A stretch of DNA of 64,000 nucleotides from Enterococcus sp. BWR-S5. Its GTDB lineage: Bacteria > Bacillota > Bacilli > Lactobacillales > Enterococcaceae. A program made the position numbers and the translations under genes. This document shows, piece after piece, positions 15,430 to 24,899 of this stretch; positions within the stretch are counted from its first letter, which is position 1, and each line of letters begins with the position of its first letter. The notes under the pieces are model-generated. The model was not told the DNA's origin, did not search any database, and worked only from the letters and a program-made list of their open reading frames with translations. The stretch covers positions 310,001 through 374,000 of the forward strand of contig NZ_JADOEQ010000002.1 in NCBI RefSeq assembly GCF_016745255.1, in the 5' to 3' direction.

Positions 15430-16947
15430 TTATTCCTTAATTAACTTATTTTCAACTAGATAATCATGAGCAACCTGTTGCGGGTCTTTTTCTTCTACAT
15501 TAACCTGATAATTCATTTCGCTCATTTCTTCTTCCGTAATTTTTCCTGACAACGGTGATAACCATTCTTCCAGCTCAGGGTACTCTTTCAGTGTTTCTTC
15601 TCTAATAAGAGGCGCTCCCTGATAAGGCGGAAACAGCTGCTTATTGTCTTCCAAAGTGACCAAATCATACTGCTTCAGTTCGCTGTCTGTGGAGTAGGCA
15701 TCAACAATATTGACATCCCCATTATTGATTGCTTGGTAGCGTAATGACGGCTCCATTGATTGAACAGACATATTCAGTCCATACAATTCCTGCATCCCTT
15801 TGTACCCATCATCTCGATCAATAAATTCAAGAGTAAATCCAGCTTTCAGCTGACTGGCAATCCCCTTCAAATCTTCAATTGTTTTCAGGTTATGCTCTTC
15901 TGCAAAGCTTCGTTTCACAGCAACCGCATAGGTATTCTGAAATTTCATCGGTTCCAGATAAGCCAGCTTGTCTTGCTTGGCAATTTCCTTTTTCGCATAT
16001 TCATACACTTCTCTTGGATCATTCGATGTATTTGTATTTTCTGAAATAAAGGTCTCCAATACGGTTCCGGTATACTCCGGATAAATATCAACTTCTCCTG
16101 ACTTCAACGCATTATATAAGAAACTGGTTTTACCGAAATTCGGTTTCAACTCAACATGGACATCACTGTTTTCTTCAATCAGCTCTTTGTACATATTGAT
16201 GATGATATCCGGCTCAGCCCCCAGCTTCCCGGCAATCGTCAATGTTTTTTGCTGTCCATCATAGCTGGAATATGCAAAAGAACCAACCAACAGAACCAAC
16301 AGTAAAACAAAGGAACCAACAATTTTCTTCACACTGGCTTTTTCCAGTAAATGAATACCATAATTGAATAGAACAGCCAATAAGGCAGAAGAAATTGCAC
16401 CAATCAAAATTAACGAGATATTATTGCGGTCAATCCCCAGCAAAATGAAGGTTCCCAAACCGCCGGCACCAATCAATGCTGCCAAGGTGGCTGTACCGAT
16501 AATCATTACTGCTGCTGTTCGAATACCGGAAACAATGTACGGCAAGGCCAACTGAAGCTCAAACTTTACCAGCTTTTCCTTTTTTGTCATACCAAAAGCC
16601 TCAGCAGCTTCTTCTAAGGATGGATCAATTTCAGTCAATCCGGTATAGGTGTTTTGTAAAATAGGAAACAGCGCATAAATCACCAACGCAATAATTGCCG
16701 GCGGTGTTCCGATACCTATCAGCGGAATCAGCAGGCCCAACAGTGCCAAAGAAGGAATCGTCTGAAAAATCCCTGTAATCTGTAAAACCACTTCAGCAAT
16801 TTTTTTGTATTTTGTCAGTAAAATAGCAATCGGAATGGCAATCAAAATCGCAATCAGTAACGATAGCAATGACAGCTGGATATGCTCTACTAATGCTTGG
16901 ACATAATCATCCTGTCTGGATGTAAAGGTTTCTATCAGATTAGTCAT
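15430..16947 (-). CDS. Glycine betaine/choline ABC transporter permease fused to its binding protein
   Basis: A 505-residue fusion. Residues about 1-210 form the OpuCB/ProW-type permease with about six membrane segments and the [20 protein letters not shown] coupling loop. After another helix (about 212-228), residues 235-505 form an OpuAC/OpuCC-type substrate-binding domain facing outward. One polypeptide therefore supplies channel and receptor for quaternary-amine osmolytes. Its start overlaps the end of the ATPase gene by 8 bases, so the two are translationally coupled. Substrate (choline, carnitine or betaine) is not resolved. Confidence 0.92.
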   Translation of the reverse strand: MTNLIETFTSRQDDYVQALVEHIQLSLLSLLIAILIAIPIAILLTKYKKIAEVVLQITGIFQTIPSLALLGLLIPLIGIGTPPAIIALVIYALFPILQNTYTGLTEIDPSLEEAAEAFGMTKKEKLVKFELQLALPYIVSGIRTAAVMIIGTATLAALIGAGGLGTFILLGIDRNNISLILIGAISSALLAVLFNYGIHLLEKASVKKIVGSFVLLLVLLVGSFAYSSYDGQQKTLTIAGKLGAEPDIIINMYKELIEENSDVHVELKPNFGKTSFLYNALKSGEVDIYPEYTGTVLETFISENTNTSNDPREVYEYAKKEIAKQDKLAYLEPMKFQNTYAVAVKRSFAEEHNLKTIEDLKGIASQLKAGFTLEFIDRDDGYKGMQELYGLNMSVQSMEPSLRYQAINNGDVNIVDAYSTDSELKQYDLVTLEDNKQLFPPYQGAPLIREETLKEYPELEEWLSPLSGKITEEEMSEMNYQVNVEEKDPQQVAHDYLVENKLIKE

Positions 16948-17902
16948 TTAGCGGCTCACCTGCTTCCATTTGTTCCTTCAAGAAACGTACAATCGTCTGA
17001 GATGTAATAACCCAATAGTCACTTTCCTGCGAAACAACGGTTACTGTCGCTTCTTCTGTCAGCAGATGAACCACCTCGGATAACGGCGTGTCCAGAGTTA
17101 CTTTTGCGCCACTCTCACTAACACCAGGTTCCAGCAATCTTCTCCGCTGTAGCTCAGCTACCTGATAATCCGCCAAGCTTGGTGTATCATGCTTGAAGAA
17201 TTGCGCAACAAAGTCATTTTTAGGCGCTTTTCTAATTTGCTCTGGTGTATCGACTTGAACAATGGCTCCATCCTTCATAATGCAGATACGATCGCCAAGA
17301 AGCAGTGCTTCATTCATGTCATGGGTCACAAAAATGATTGTACTGGCCAGCTCCTTGTGCAGCTCCTTAATCAGCATTTGCAGCTGTCCCTTGGAAATCG
17401 GGTCCAGTGCACTGAAGGGTTCATCCATCAAAATAATATCCGGCTTTGCAGCAATTGCCCGTAGGATACCAATTCGCTGCTGCTCACCACCGGAAAGCTC
17501 TGCCGGCTTCCTGTTCATATATTCCTCCGGGGAAAGTCCCACCTTCGTCAAAAGCTCTTTCGTTCGTTCAGTACGCTCTTCTTTTTTCCAGCCCTTCATT
17601 TCAGGTATCAGCTCAATATTTTCGGCAACCGTCATATTGGGAAATAGCGCAATCTGCTGTAACACATACCCAATTCGCAGGCGCAGGTCTTTCAAATCAT
17701 AGTCAATGATTCGTTTATGGTCAAAATAAATATCCCCATCTGTCGGCTCAATTAGCCGATTAATCATTTTTAACGTTGTCGTCTTCCCGCTTCCGCTGGG
17801 ACCGACCAATACAAAGAATTCTCCATCTTGAATCGAAAGATCATATTCTGCCAATACCTTCTGACCTCCATATTCTTTCGATACATGTTGAAATTCAATC
17901 AT
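16940..17902 (-). CDS. Osmoprotectant ABC transporter ATP-binding protein (OpuCA type)
   Basis: A 320-residue ATPase driving the fused permease/binding protein downstream. The Walker [10 protein letters not shown] begins at residue 34, the signature is LSGGEQQR (about 136-143), Walker B is IILMDEP, and the switch His lies in VTHDMNEA. The tail beyond about 245 is shorter than a full double-CBS module but has CBS-like strands, possibly an ionic-strength sensor. A GAGGTGG site precedes ATG 17902. The operon is divergent from the DUF1538 genes. Confidence 0.93.
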   Translation of the reverse strand: MIEFQHVSKEYGGQKVLAEYDLSIQDGEFFVLVGPSGSGKTTTLKMINRLIEPTDGDIYFDHKRIIDYDLKDLRLRIGYVLQQIALFPNMTVAENIELIPEMKGWKKEERTERTKELLTKVGLSPEEYMNRKPAELSGGEQQRIGILRAIAAKPDIILMDEPFSALDPISKGQLQMLIKELHKELASTIIFVTHDMNEALLLGDRICIMKDGAIVQVDTPEQIRKAPKNDFVAQFFKHDTPSLADYQVAELQRRRLLEPGVSESGAKVTLDTPLSEVVHLLTEEATVTVVSQESDYWVITSQTIVRFLKEQMEAGEPLND

Positions 17903-18066
17903 TTTTCCACCTCAATTTCTATCTACATTCTAAAATTCTCATTAATTAAGTATACGGTATCCCTTTTTTTCTTACGAATATCTTGTTTTATTTCTCAGGA
18001 AAACAAACATCCATACTGAGAAATCAATCGAGCCCCTTCCACCATCATTCGATTCAAAAAGAATAT

Positions 18067-18086
18067 AAAAGAACGTACGTTCTTTT
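18067..18086. promoter_or_regulatory. Perfect 20-bp palindrome with a LexA-box-like core
   Basis: AAAAGAACGTACGTTCTTTT reads the same on both strands. Its core GAACGTACGTTC fits the Gram-positive LexA/DinR pattern GAAC-N4-GTTC, including the purine/pyrimidine preferences. It lies between the divergent transporter operon and the DUF1538 operon, about 165 and 109 bases from their starts. A TetR-family operator is an equally good reading. Confidence 0.5.
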
Positions 18087-18194
18087 CCGTGTTTCTATTT
18101 TAACATTAGGTAACAATCGGAAGTCAAGTCCCTATTTACATTTATTTTAGGTTATACTAAAAATGTACACTAAATTATTTAAGGGGGAGGATAC

Positions 18195-18878
18195 ATGCGA
18201 AAATCTTTTCAAGACGTTCTAATGGCTATTACGCCAATGACTGTACTGATTGTCATTTTGTCTTTTGCATTTGCACCATTACCGACAGAAGACTTGGTTG
18301 TCTTTCTTTTCGGTGCCGGAATTATGATTATTGGAATGGCACTGTTTCTGTTTGGTGCAGATCACTCTATGATGGCTGTTGGTGAGCTTGTCGGAAAATT
18401 TATGGTCAAGAAAAAAAATCTGGGTATTATTCTCGGTTTGGGATTTTTGATTGGTATCGTAATCACAATTGCCGAACCATCCGTACAAGTTCTGGGGCAA
18501 CAGGTCAACGAAATTTCTGAAGGGGCGATTTCACGGACACTGATTCTGGGTGTCGTCAGCGTTGGTACAGGAATATTTCTGGCACTGGCACTGTTACGTG
18601 TTGTTTTTAAATTTTCTTATTACAAAATGATGCTGATTGGTTACTTATTCGTTCTAATCGCTTCATTTTTCACCAGTCCCGAATTTATGCCAATCGCCTT
18701 TGACTCAGGCGGCGTAACAACCGGACCTATCACCGTTCCATTTATTCTTTCACTGGCAATCGGAGTCACTTCGATGATCAAGCAAAACAAACATGAAAAT
18801 GACAGCTTCGGCATGGTGGGCGTTGCCTCACTGGGACCTATTCTGGCTGTTATGGCATTGGGGGTTATCTTCCGATGA
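18195..18878 (+). CDS. DUF1538 integral membrane protein, first half of a pair
   Basis: A 227-residue membrane protein with about six to seven helices and the DUF1538 signatures AEPSVQVLGQQVNEISEG (about 95-112) and FDSGGVTTGPITVPF (about 173-187). The family is thought to be transport-related; the substrate is unknown. Many homologues have two such units in one chain; here the second unit is a separate gene whose ATG overlaps this stop (ATGA). The ribosome binding site GGGGGAGG is unusually long and is an exact 8-nt complement to the terminator loop region of the small RNA-like repeats at 1.2-4.8 kb. Confidence 0.88.
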   Translation: MRKSFQDVLMAITPMTVLIVILSFAFAPLPTEDLVVFLFGAGIMIIGMALFLFGADHSMMAVGELVGKFMVKKKNLGIILGLGFLIGIVITIAEPSVQVLGQQVNEISEGAISRTLILGVVSVGTGIFLALALLRVVFKFSYYKMMLIGYLFVLIASFFTSPEFMPIAFDSGGVTTGPITVPFILSLAIGVTSMIKQNKHENDSFGMVGVASLGPILAVMALGVIFR

Positions 18879-19660
18879 ATTTTAATACGATTCAAGCCAG
18901 ACTGTTTACAGGTCTGGGGACTGTAACCAAAGAGGTGTTGATGGCCGTTTCGCCAATCATCATCATCTTCATTCTCTTAAACTTCACAAGCTTCAAGCTA
19001 AGAAAGCGCCGCTTCGCTAAAATCATGATTGGTTTTGGCATTACAGTCGTCGGCCTCATCCTATTTCTTCATGGCGTAAACATCGCTTATGTTCCTGTCG
19101 GACGACATTTAGGTGCGTCTCTTGCAGCACTGGAAAACAATTATATTCTCATTCCTTTAGGCTTCCTGATGGGCTTTCTGGTAGGCTTCGCTGAACCGGC
19201 AATCCATGTAATGGTTAAAGAAATCGAAAACATCAGTGAAGGACGAATTCGTAGTAAAATTATGCTGCTTTTCGTTTCTGTCGGTGTTGGAGCCGCTGTC
19301 GGTTTATCTATGTGGCGCTTATTAGCCGGCTTCTCTCTTTACTACTTTTTGATTCCCGGATACATTTTGGTCTTTCTTTTAGGACGAAAAGTCGATAAAA
19401 TGTTCTTGGCGATGGCATTTGATAATGGCGGTGTAGCAACTGGCCCGATGTGCTCCACATTCATCTTATCCATGTGTGTTGCGATTGCCGGACAAATTGA
19501 CGGCCGTGATCCTTTGGTTGACGGATTCGGAGTAGTGGCAATGATTGCCCTTGCGCCTATTCTCTCTACGCTTGTACTGGGCTATATTTACAAGCTGAAA
19601 GATGACCGTGACCAAAAACAAAAACTGGAGAGACAAAAATTATTGGAGGAAGAAGGATAA
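18875..19660 (+). CDS. DUF1538 integral membrane protein, second half of a pair
   Basis: A 261-residue paralogue of the preceding gene, with AEPAIHVMVKEIENISEGRI (about 107-126) and FDNGGVATGPMCSTF (about 186-200). It has a charged cytoplasmic tail after the last helix (KLKDDRDQKQKLERQKLLEEE). The 4-base overlap with the first gene implies equimolar synthesis and probably a heterodimer. It is followed after 4 bases by a PII-like gene, suggesting that a soluble PII-type ring gates the transporter, as GlnK does for AmtB or SbtB for SbtA (analogy only). Confidence 0.88.
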   Translation: MNFNTIQARLFTGLGTVTKEVLMAVSPIIIIFILLNFTSFKLRKRRFAKIMIGFGITVVGLILFLHGVNIAYVPVGRHLGASLAALENNYILIPLGFLMGFLVGFAEPAIHVMVKEIENISEGRIRSKIMLLFVSVGVGAAVGLSMWRLLAGFSLYYFLIPGYILVFLLGRKVDKMFLAMAFDNGGVATGPMCSTFILSMCVAIAGQIDGRDPLVDGFGVVAMIALAPILSTLVLGYIYKLKDDRDQKQKLERQKLLEEEG

Positions 19661-19664
19661 AAAG

Positions 19665-20045
19665 ATGAAAAAACTAGTTGCATTAAATCTAGAGCTGATC
19701 GTAACGATTGTTGACGGCGGCAGCGGATCAGATGTTATTGATATTACCAAGGGAGCCGGAGCCTCCGGTGGTACAATTCTTCACGGAAGAGGTGCCGGTG
19801 TGCATGATGCCGGACGTTTCCTTGGCATTGAAATCGAACCGGAAAAAGACATCGTCCTGACACTAGTGCCGGAAGCACTGACAAACAAAGTGCTGGATGC
19901 ATTAAGTGTTGAGATGAAAATTTGTCAGCCGGGCAATGGGATTGCCTTCGTTATCGATTTAGACAAGGTTATCGGCATCTCAAAAATCGCAGAGTACAGC
20001 AAAGTTGTTGAGCTGGATAACCTGCTGGATGAAGACAAGCGTTAA
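19665..20045 (+). CDS. PII-like (GlnB superfamily) regulatory protein
   Basis: A 126-residue protein with a PII-type ferredoxin-like fold: MKKLVALNLELIVTIVDGGSGSDVI at the N terminus, a short T-loop region carrying GGTILHGRGAG (about 37-47) and the second core repeat with KDIVLTLVP (about 63-71). The classical uridylylation Tyr is absent. The start chosen is ATG 19665, just after the AAGGATAAAAAG region; it lies 4 bases after the second DUF1538 gene. It probably binds a nucleotide or other small effector and docks on the DUF1538 pair. Effector and regulated flux are unknown. Confidence 0.82.
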   Translation: MKKLVALNLELIVTIVDGGSGSDVIDITKGAGASGGTILHGRGAGVHDAGRFLGIEIEPEKDIVLTLVPEALTNKVLDALSVEMKICQPGNGIAFVIDLDKVIGISKIAEYSKVVELDNLLDEDKR

Positions 20046-20056
20046 TTAGCTATACC

Positions 20057-20096
20057 AAAAAGGTCTGGGATATAATCAATTCCCAGACCTTTTTTG
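20057..20096 (+). terminator. Terminator of the DUF1538/PII operon
   Basis: 14-base arms AAAAAGGTCTGGGA and TCCCAGACCTTTTT around a 10-base loop, with a T-run. Confidence 0.9.
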
Positions 20097-20199
20097 CATG
20101 CTCATATCCAAATAAACGGCGGGGAAAAAAGCGGGCCAAGTGTCACACGGTGCCTCGAGTAACCCCAGAGGCACGCACTACACAGTTCCCATCCCTCTA

Positions 20200-20227
20200 T
20201 TGACAGCCGTTAAATTCCACTTATACT
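20200..20227 (+). promoter_or_regulatory. Promoter of the GntR-family gene
   Basis: Perfect TTGACA (20200-20205), 16-base spacer and TATACT (20222-20227), 24 bases before the start codon. A small GTGCCTC / GAGGCAC hairpin (20150-20174) lies just upstream. Confidence 0.75.
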
Positions 20228-20251
20228 AAAGAGGACGAAGGAGGGAACCCC

Positions 20252-20959
20252 TTGAAAAAAAGAGATTTCATTGTTCAGGATCTTTTAAGCAAAATCTATC
20301 AAAATCATTTTGAAGATGGAAAACTTCCGGACCAACGAGCACTTGCCGCTATGTATCAGGTCTCTCGCTTCACGATTCAAGAAGCGATTAAGAACCTGCA
20401 GGAAATCGGTGTCATCCGAACCGTACAGGGCTCTGGTATGTATATCCAAGAACGCTTGAAAAAAAATCCTTTGATTTTCAATTCATTGACTCGAACACCC
20501 TATAATCGAATCAGCTCCAAGCTGCTTTCCCTTGAAAAACGTTTATCAACAGCTGAGGAAGCCCAAGTTTTTCAATTTCAAAAGCCCGAAGAAATTTGGG
20601 TGTTTGAACGCGCACGTATCGTTGATTATTCTTTTGAGCAAATCGAGCAATCGAAAATGCCGGTTCGTTTGTTTCCTGATCTCTCAAAAAAGCACATTGA
20701 GCATTCGATTCAAGAATATGTTGAAAAGAAAGGTTATCAAATCTCTCACTATATCACCAGCTATACCCCTACATCGATAACAAGGAATCAAGCAGAACTG
20801 CTGCTATGCAAAAGAGGAACGCCAGCCATGCTAATTCAAAATCGATGCTTGCTGAAGGACGGTCGCGTTTTTGAATATAGTGAAATTACTGCCATTGACT
20901 ACACCTGTACGTATATACGTCCCTTTGACAGAGAAGTCCATGAAGCAAGAAACAGCTGA
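20252..20959 (+). CDS. GntR-family regulator with UTRA domain (HutC subfamily)
   Basis: A 235-residue repressor. The winged helix (about 1-70) includes LPDQRALAAMYQVSRFTIQEAIKNL; the UTRA ligand domain (about 85-230) would bind a sugar phosphate. The start is TTG at 20252, placed 6 bases after AAGGAGGG. It probably controls the convergent RspA/ManD-like gene and the PTS gene beyond it, through three related sites in their shared upstream region (22263-22383). Confidence 0.88.
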   Translation: MKKRDFIVQDLLSKIYQNHFEDGKLPDQRALAAMYQVSRFTIQEAIKNLQEIGVIRTVQGSGMYIQERLKKNPLIFNSLTRTPYNRISSKLLSLEKRLSTAEEAQVFQFQKPEEIWVFERARIVDYSFEQIEQSKMPVRLFPDLSKKHIEHSIQEYVEKKGYQISHYITSYTPTSITRNQAELLLCKRGTPAMLIQNRCLLKDGRVFEYSEITAIDYTCTYIRPFDREVHEARNS

Positions 20960-20990
20960 CCCTTTTCAGGACCAGCTGTTTTTCTTTTTT
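20951..20990 (+). terminator. Terminator of the GntR gene
   Basis: AACAGCTG (20951-20958) pairs with CAGCTGTT (20973-20980), then TTTCTTTTTT. Confidence 0.8.
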
Positions 20991-20994
20991 ATCA

Positions 20995-22194
20995 TTACGG
21001 CGTAACAATCGTTCCATCAGGTGTTCGACTCTGTGTCCATTCATGAGGTCTGTACACCACAGGAAACTCCTGTGCTGCCGCTTCATCAAAGGTTACGCCA
21101 ATTCCCGCTTCTTCTATTGGATAAAAATAACCATTTTTAGGCTTTGGTATGTTTCCAAAAACACGTTCTGCATTTTCCTGAATCGGAATATTTTCCTGAA
21201 TAGCCGCATTGTGCAGATGGATATTCAAATGCGTATTAACCGCTAAGCCAACAGGTGTGATATCTGAGGGGGTATGCCAAGCCATCCGAATCCCCATTGC
21301 ATCACAGAAGTGAGCCAGCTTAATTGCCGGAGTAATTCCGCCAATTTGAGAAACATGAGCCCGCATGTAGTCAATTTGGCGCTGAATCACTAACTCTTTC
21401 CATTCCATCGGATTATTGAACAACTCTCCTGTAGCGATTGGCGTAGTCGATTGACTGCGCAGCTGTTGCAACCACTCATTTTGATCTGGCGGCAGAATGT
21501 CTTCTAAAAAGAACAGCTGATACTGCTCTGCAGACTTAGCAAATTGCAGCGCCTGATTTGGATGTAGCCGCTCGTGAACATCATGGAGGATTTGGAAGCT
21601 GTTGCCATACTTTTCACGAATTGCTTCAAACATTTTTAACGTCGTTTGCATATACTCCTGCTGATCAAAATAGGAGCCCTCAAGCGGAGCCTCAGGTGTT
21701 TGTAGATTCGTAGGACTGCCGCCATAAAAACCTAATTGGCAGCGAATATATTGATAGCCCTCTTCGCGAATTTGATCGATTTCTTTGAATAAAGAAGGCA
21801 AATCTTCTGCTACAGCATGAGTATAGGCAGGTATTGCCGTACGTGCTTTCCCTCCTAAAAGCTGATACAATGGCATGTCTGACAGCTTTCCTTTAATATC
21901 CCATAATGCCATGTCCACACCTGAAATTGCATTATTTGTCACAGGACCGTTACGCCAATAAGAATTTACATTCATCATCTGCCATAAATCTTCGATTGCA
22001 TTTGCATCCCGTCCAATCAACAGCGGCTTCAGGTATTCATCAACCACTGTTTTTACAGCCAATGGTCGAAATTGGAAGGTGGCACAGCCTAAACCATCTA
22101 CACCCTTATTTGTTTCGATTTTTACAACAACCAGATTGTGACGATCCGGTTTAATTGCAAAGCTTTTCACATCAGTAATTATTGTCGGTGTCAT
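20995..22194 (-). CDS. RspA/ManD-type sugar-acid dehydratase (enolase superfamily)
   Basis: A 399-residue Mg-dependent dehydratase of the mannonate dehydratase subgroup, removing water from an acid sugar such as D-mannonate or D-gluconate to give a 2-keto-3-deoxy acid. Metal ligands sit in LHDVHERL (Asp and the paired His), FLEDIL and TGELF; the C-terminal lid has [11 protein letters not shown]. Exact substrate cannot be told, because ManD members include high- and low-activity enzymes and some with other roles. It diverges from the PTS IIBCA gene, with shared operator-like repeats between them. No KDG kinase or aldolase is adjacent. Confidence 0.86.
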   Translation of the reverse strand: MTPTIITDVKSFAIKPDRHNLVVVKIETNKGVDGLGCATFQFRPLAVKTVVDEYLKPLLIGRDANAIEDLWQMMNVNSYWRNGPVTNNAISGVDMALWDIKGKLSDMPLYQLLGGKARTAIPAYTHAVAEDLPSLFKEIDQIREEGYQYIRCQLGFYGGSPTNLQTPEAPLEGSYFDQQEYMQTTLKMFEAIREKYGNSFQILHDVHERLHPNQALQFAKSAEQYQLFFLEDILPPDQNEWLQQLRSQSTTPIATGELFNNPMEWKELVIQRQIDYMRAHVSQIGGITPAIKLAHFCDAMGIRMAWHTPSDITPVGLAVNTHLNIHLHNAAIQENIPIQENAERVFGNIPKPKNGYFYPIEEAGIGVTFDEAAAQEFPVVYRPHEWTQSRTPDGTIVTP

Positions 22195-22262
22195 TTATCA
22201 TCATCCTCAGCATCATGTTTGTTTTACACAGGCTATTGAAACACGCCGACACAGCCCTTGTC

Positions 22263-22408
22263 AATTTGGACTGAACTTCAGATGATAACACACATAAAAC
22301 CAGTCCAATTATTTACAAAAAACCAAACAAACCCCTTTATAAAAAGGATTTATAATAAAAAACTCATTTTTAGGACTGGTTTTCAAATAGAAAAATCCAT
22401 GCTATTAT
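22263..22408 (+). promoter_or_regulatory. PTS promoter with three operator-like repeats
   Basis: Related sites: AATTTGGACTGAACTTC (22263-22279, forward), AAAACCAGTCCAATTATT (22296-22313, the same motif reversed) and TTTTAGGACTGGTTTTC (22367-22383, forward). The third overlaps a TTTTCA -35 (22380-22385), which is followed by a 17-base spacer and TATTAT (22403-22408). The arrangement between divergent dehydratase and PTS genes suggests repression of both by the nearby GntR protein. Confidence 0.6.
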
Positions 22409-22464
22409 CAAGCTTGTAAACGGAATCAATCGGCCGAATGAAATAAATAAAAAAGGATGATTAG

Positions 22465-24288
22465 ATGAAACATGAACAAGCTGTCTCTCAAATGATTCAA
22501 GCAATTGGCGGCAAAAACAATGTGAACAATGCTTGGCACTGTATGACCCGCCTGCGCTTCAATTTGAAGGACAAAGAACAAATAAACTATCAGGCATTGG
22601 AAAAGATTCCAGGTGTCGTAGGAACGAAGTATCAAAGTGATCAGCTGCAGATTGTCATTGGCACAACAGTTGCAGAATATTATAGTACACTGGCAAAGCT
22701 GCTGGATTTGGATCAGCAGGAAGTCGCTGATACACAGAAAAAAGGACCGGTTTCCTTATTTATGGATACCGTCTCTGGGGTATTTGGACCGATCGTTCCC
22801 GCCATCGCCGGCGCAGGTATGATTAAAGGGTTAACTGCCGGATTAGTTGCATTAAATCTGATTTCTGCGGAATCCCCTACGTATATTGTTATCAATATGC
22901 TGGCAAGCGGTGTGTTCACATTCCTGCCATTCTTTGTTGCCGCTTCAGCAGCTAAGATATTTAAAACCAACCAGTACTTAGCGATTGCGATTGCCGCAAC
23001 CTTACAGTTTCCAACAATGACTGAGGCGTTAGCCTCCGGTGATGTTTCTCAATTTCTGGTGTTTGGCTTCCTACCAGTCCCCGTCTTTAATTATGCCGGC
23101 ACAGTCATTCCGATTATTTTTGCAGTCCTATGCTTAAGCTATATTTATCGTTGGGTGGATAAGATACTTCCAGAAGTATTACGAACTGTTTTCACGCCGA
23201 CACTTTCATTGTTTTTATCCGGGCTGTTGACATTGGTCGTTATCGGACCAATTGGGATTCATTTAGGGAATTTATTAGCCGATGGTGTCAGCTGGCTCTT
23301 CTCCATTTCTCCGGTGCTTGCAGGTATAATTGTCGGCGCCATCCGTCCGATTGCAATCCTGACCGGACTTCATCACGCAATGACACCTATCGCTTTGCAA
23401 AACTTTGCCAACCAAGGCTACGATATGCTGATGCCTATGATGTTTATGGCAAATATGGCGATTACCGGAGCCACTGCTGCAATGTATACAAAAGTAAAAT
23501 CAAAAGAAGAGAAAACAATCATTGTCTCTTCCGCTGTCTCAGGCTTGCTGGGAATTACTGAACCGGCTTTATTCGGTGTTTTGACTCGCTATAAAAAGGC
23601 GTTTCTTGCAGCAACTGTCGGCAGCTCGATTGCTTCAGCGTTCATCAGCTTTTTCGGCGTACGTATCTATGGGTATATTTTATCCAGCATTTTCAGCTTA
23701 CCGGCCTATATCGGCGAATATTTTATCTTTGCTGTGTTAGGGATTATTATCGCGCTGGGCTCTTCCTTTGCGATTGCCTATTTCCTTGTTCCTAAAGAGC
23801 AAATAGATGGTGAAACGTTTTCGAATGAGCTTGAACTGACCGCCGTTACAGATGGCGAGTATATCCCTTTGGAGGATGTTAACGACTCTGTCTTTTCCAG
23901 CAAAATGGTGGGTGACGGCTTTGCCATGCGTTCCCTGTCAGGAGAGGTTTTCTCACCTGTTTCAGGTAAAATCACTACTATTTTTCCAACGAAACATGCA
24001 ATTGGTATTACTGCGGATAACGGTCTGGAAATCCTGATTCACATGGGTATCGACACAGTCAGCTTAAACGGTGACGGTTTCGAACTGTTTGTTCAGGAAG
24101 GACAGCTTGTAACCACTCAGACAAAGTTGGCACAGATTGATTTACAGCGATTAGCTGATGCACAAAAGGACTCAGCAATTATTGTCGTAGTGACGAACAT
24201 GGATAAGGTTGCTCGTTTTAGCGGTGAATATGATTTAGAAGGTAGTCATCTACCGGGAGCACCAATGGAAAAAGTGGTTCTTATTTAA
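22465..24288 (+). CDS. PTS enzyme IIBCA, beta-glucoside type
   Basis: A 607-residue transporter that imports and phosphorylates a sugar. Domain order is IIB (about 1-85, phosphocysteine Cys26 in HCMTRLRF), IIC (about 100-455, with GITEPALFGV) and IIA (about 475-607, active His526 in LIHMGIDTV). The fused IIA means only HPr and EI are needed. Most bgl-type PTS genes are controlled by BglG antiterminators; here no such gene or RAT hairpin is seen, and control by the GntR regulator is more likely. The sugar is unknown; the neighbouring dehydratase suggests a sugar whose catabolism involves an aldonic or uronic acid. Confidence 0.92.
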   Translation: MKHEQAVSQMIQAIGGKNNVNNAWHCMTRLRFNLKDKEQINYQALEKIPGVVGTKYQSDQLQIVIGTTVAEYYSTLAKLLDLDQQEVADTQKKGPVSLFMDTVSGVFGPIVPAIAGAGMIKGLTAGLVALNLISAESPTYIVINMLASGVFTFLPFFVAASAAKIFKTNQYLAIAIAATLQFPTMTEALASGDVSQFLVFGFLPVPVFNYAGTVIPIIFAVLCLSYIYRWVDKILPEVLRTVFTPTLSLFLSGLLTLVVIGPIGIHLGNLLADGVSWLFSISPVLAGIIVGAIRPIAILTGLHHAMTPIALQNFANQGYDMLMPMMFMANMAITGATAAMYTKVKSKEEKTIIVSSAVSGLLGITEPALFGVLTRYKKAFLAATVGSSIASAFISFFGVRIYGYILSSIFSLPAYIGEYFIFAVLGIIIALGSSFAIAYFLVPKEQIDGETFSNELELTAVTDGEYIPLEDVNDSVFSSKMVGDGFAMRSLSGEVFSPVSGKITTIFPTKHAIGITADNGLEILIHMGIDTVSLNGDGFELFVQEGQLVTTQTKLAQIDLQRLADAQKDSAIIVVVTNMDKVARFSGEYDLEGSHLPGAPMEKVVLI

Positions 24289-24299
24289 AAAAAAACGCG

Positions 24300-24340
24300 A
24301 AAGGTCTCAACGAATAGTTTTCTATTCGTTGAGACCTTTT
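24300..24340. terminator. Convergent terminator after PTS IIBCA and queT
   Basis: 18-bp perfect stem AAAGGTCTCAACGAATAG / CTATTCGTTGAGACCTTT with a 4-base loop, with A- and T-runs on both sides. Confidence 0.88.
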
Positions 24341-24385
24341 ATACTAAAGAAACGCTCAAATACAGCATTCCATCATAATCTATAA

Positions 24386-24892
24386 TTAATCCGTCAAATC
24401 GATTTTCTTTCCGACAAAATAAATGATAATCCCTCCTACTGTCATAGAAGCCAGTTCGCCCAAGCCGATGGTCAGCCAGTTGAAGAAAAGCGGCGCATTG
24501 TACAAGAAGGTCAGCTGTCCGGCAATCGTGCACATGGATAAGGCAAAGAGTACCGCTGTGATGCCCATTTTCACCTTTTGACTTTTGATAGGCTTTGTCA
24601 CTGCTCGGCAAATCAGCAACACAATAAATGTGCAGATGCTGCCAAAAACGACGTCAATCCAACCAAGCGGAGAGGCCATATTGGCGATTGCAACACCTAG
24701 TGTCACAGAAACAATATAGCGTTTGTTATAGAGCGCCAGATAATTGAACATTTCAGATAAACGAATCTGCAGCCAGCCGTAGCCAAACGGGGCTAGTACG
24801 ATGGTAAGGGCAACATAAAGACTGGTCACGAGCGCCATCTTCGTAAGCTCGGACACACTCCATGCTGTCGTGCGGGTTTTCTCATTATTCAT
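24386..24892 (-). CDS. queT: QueT-family queuosine-precursor transporter
   Basis: A 168-residue membrane protein with about five helices, matching the QueT family: VSELTKMALVTSLYVALT near the start, FGYGWLQIRLSEMFNYLALYN (about 36-56) and PLGWIDVVFGSICTF. It is a substrate-specificity (S) component thought to work with an ECF module to take up preQ1 or a related queuosine precursor. The leader contains a hairpin and a ribosome-site-sequestering complement, consistent with a preQ1-responsive switch. AAAGGAG precedes ATG 24892. Confidence 0.88.
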   Translation of the reverse strand: MNNEKTRTTAWSVSELTKMALVTSLYVALTIVLAPFGYGWLQIRLSEMFNYLALYNKRYIVSVTLGVAIANMASPLGWIDVVFGSICTFIVLLICRAVTKPIKSQKVKMGITAVLFALSMCTIAGQLTFLYNAPLFFNWLTIGLGELASMTVGGIIIYFVGKKIDLTD

Positions 24893-24899
24893 TTGTCAT

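Noticed and set aside
20150-20174. GTGCCTC/GAGGCAC hairpin as a terminator
   Set aside because: No T-run on either strand, and the DUF1538/PII operon already has a strong terminator at 20057-20096.
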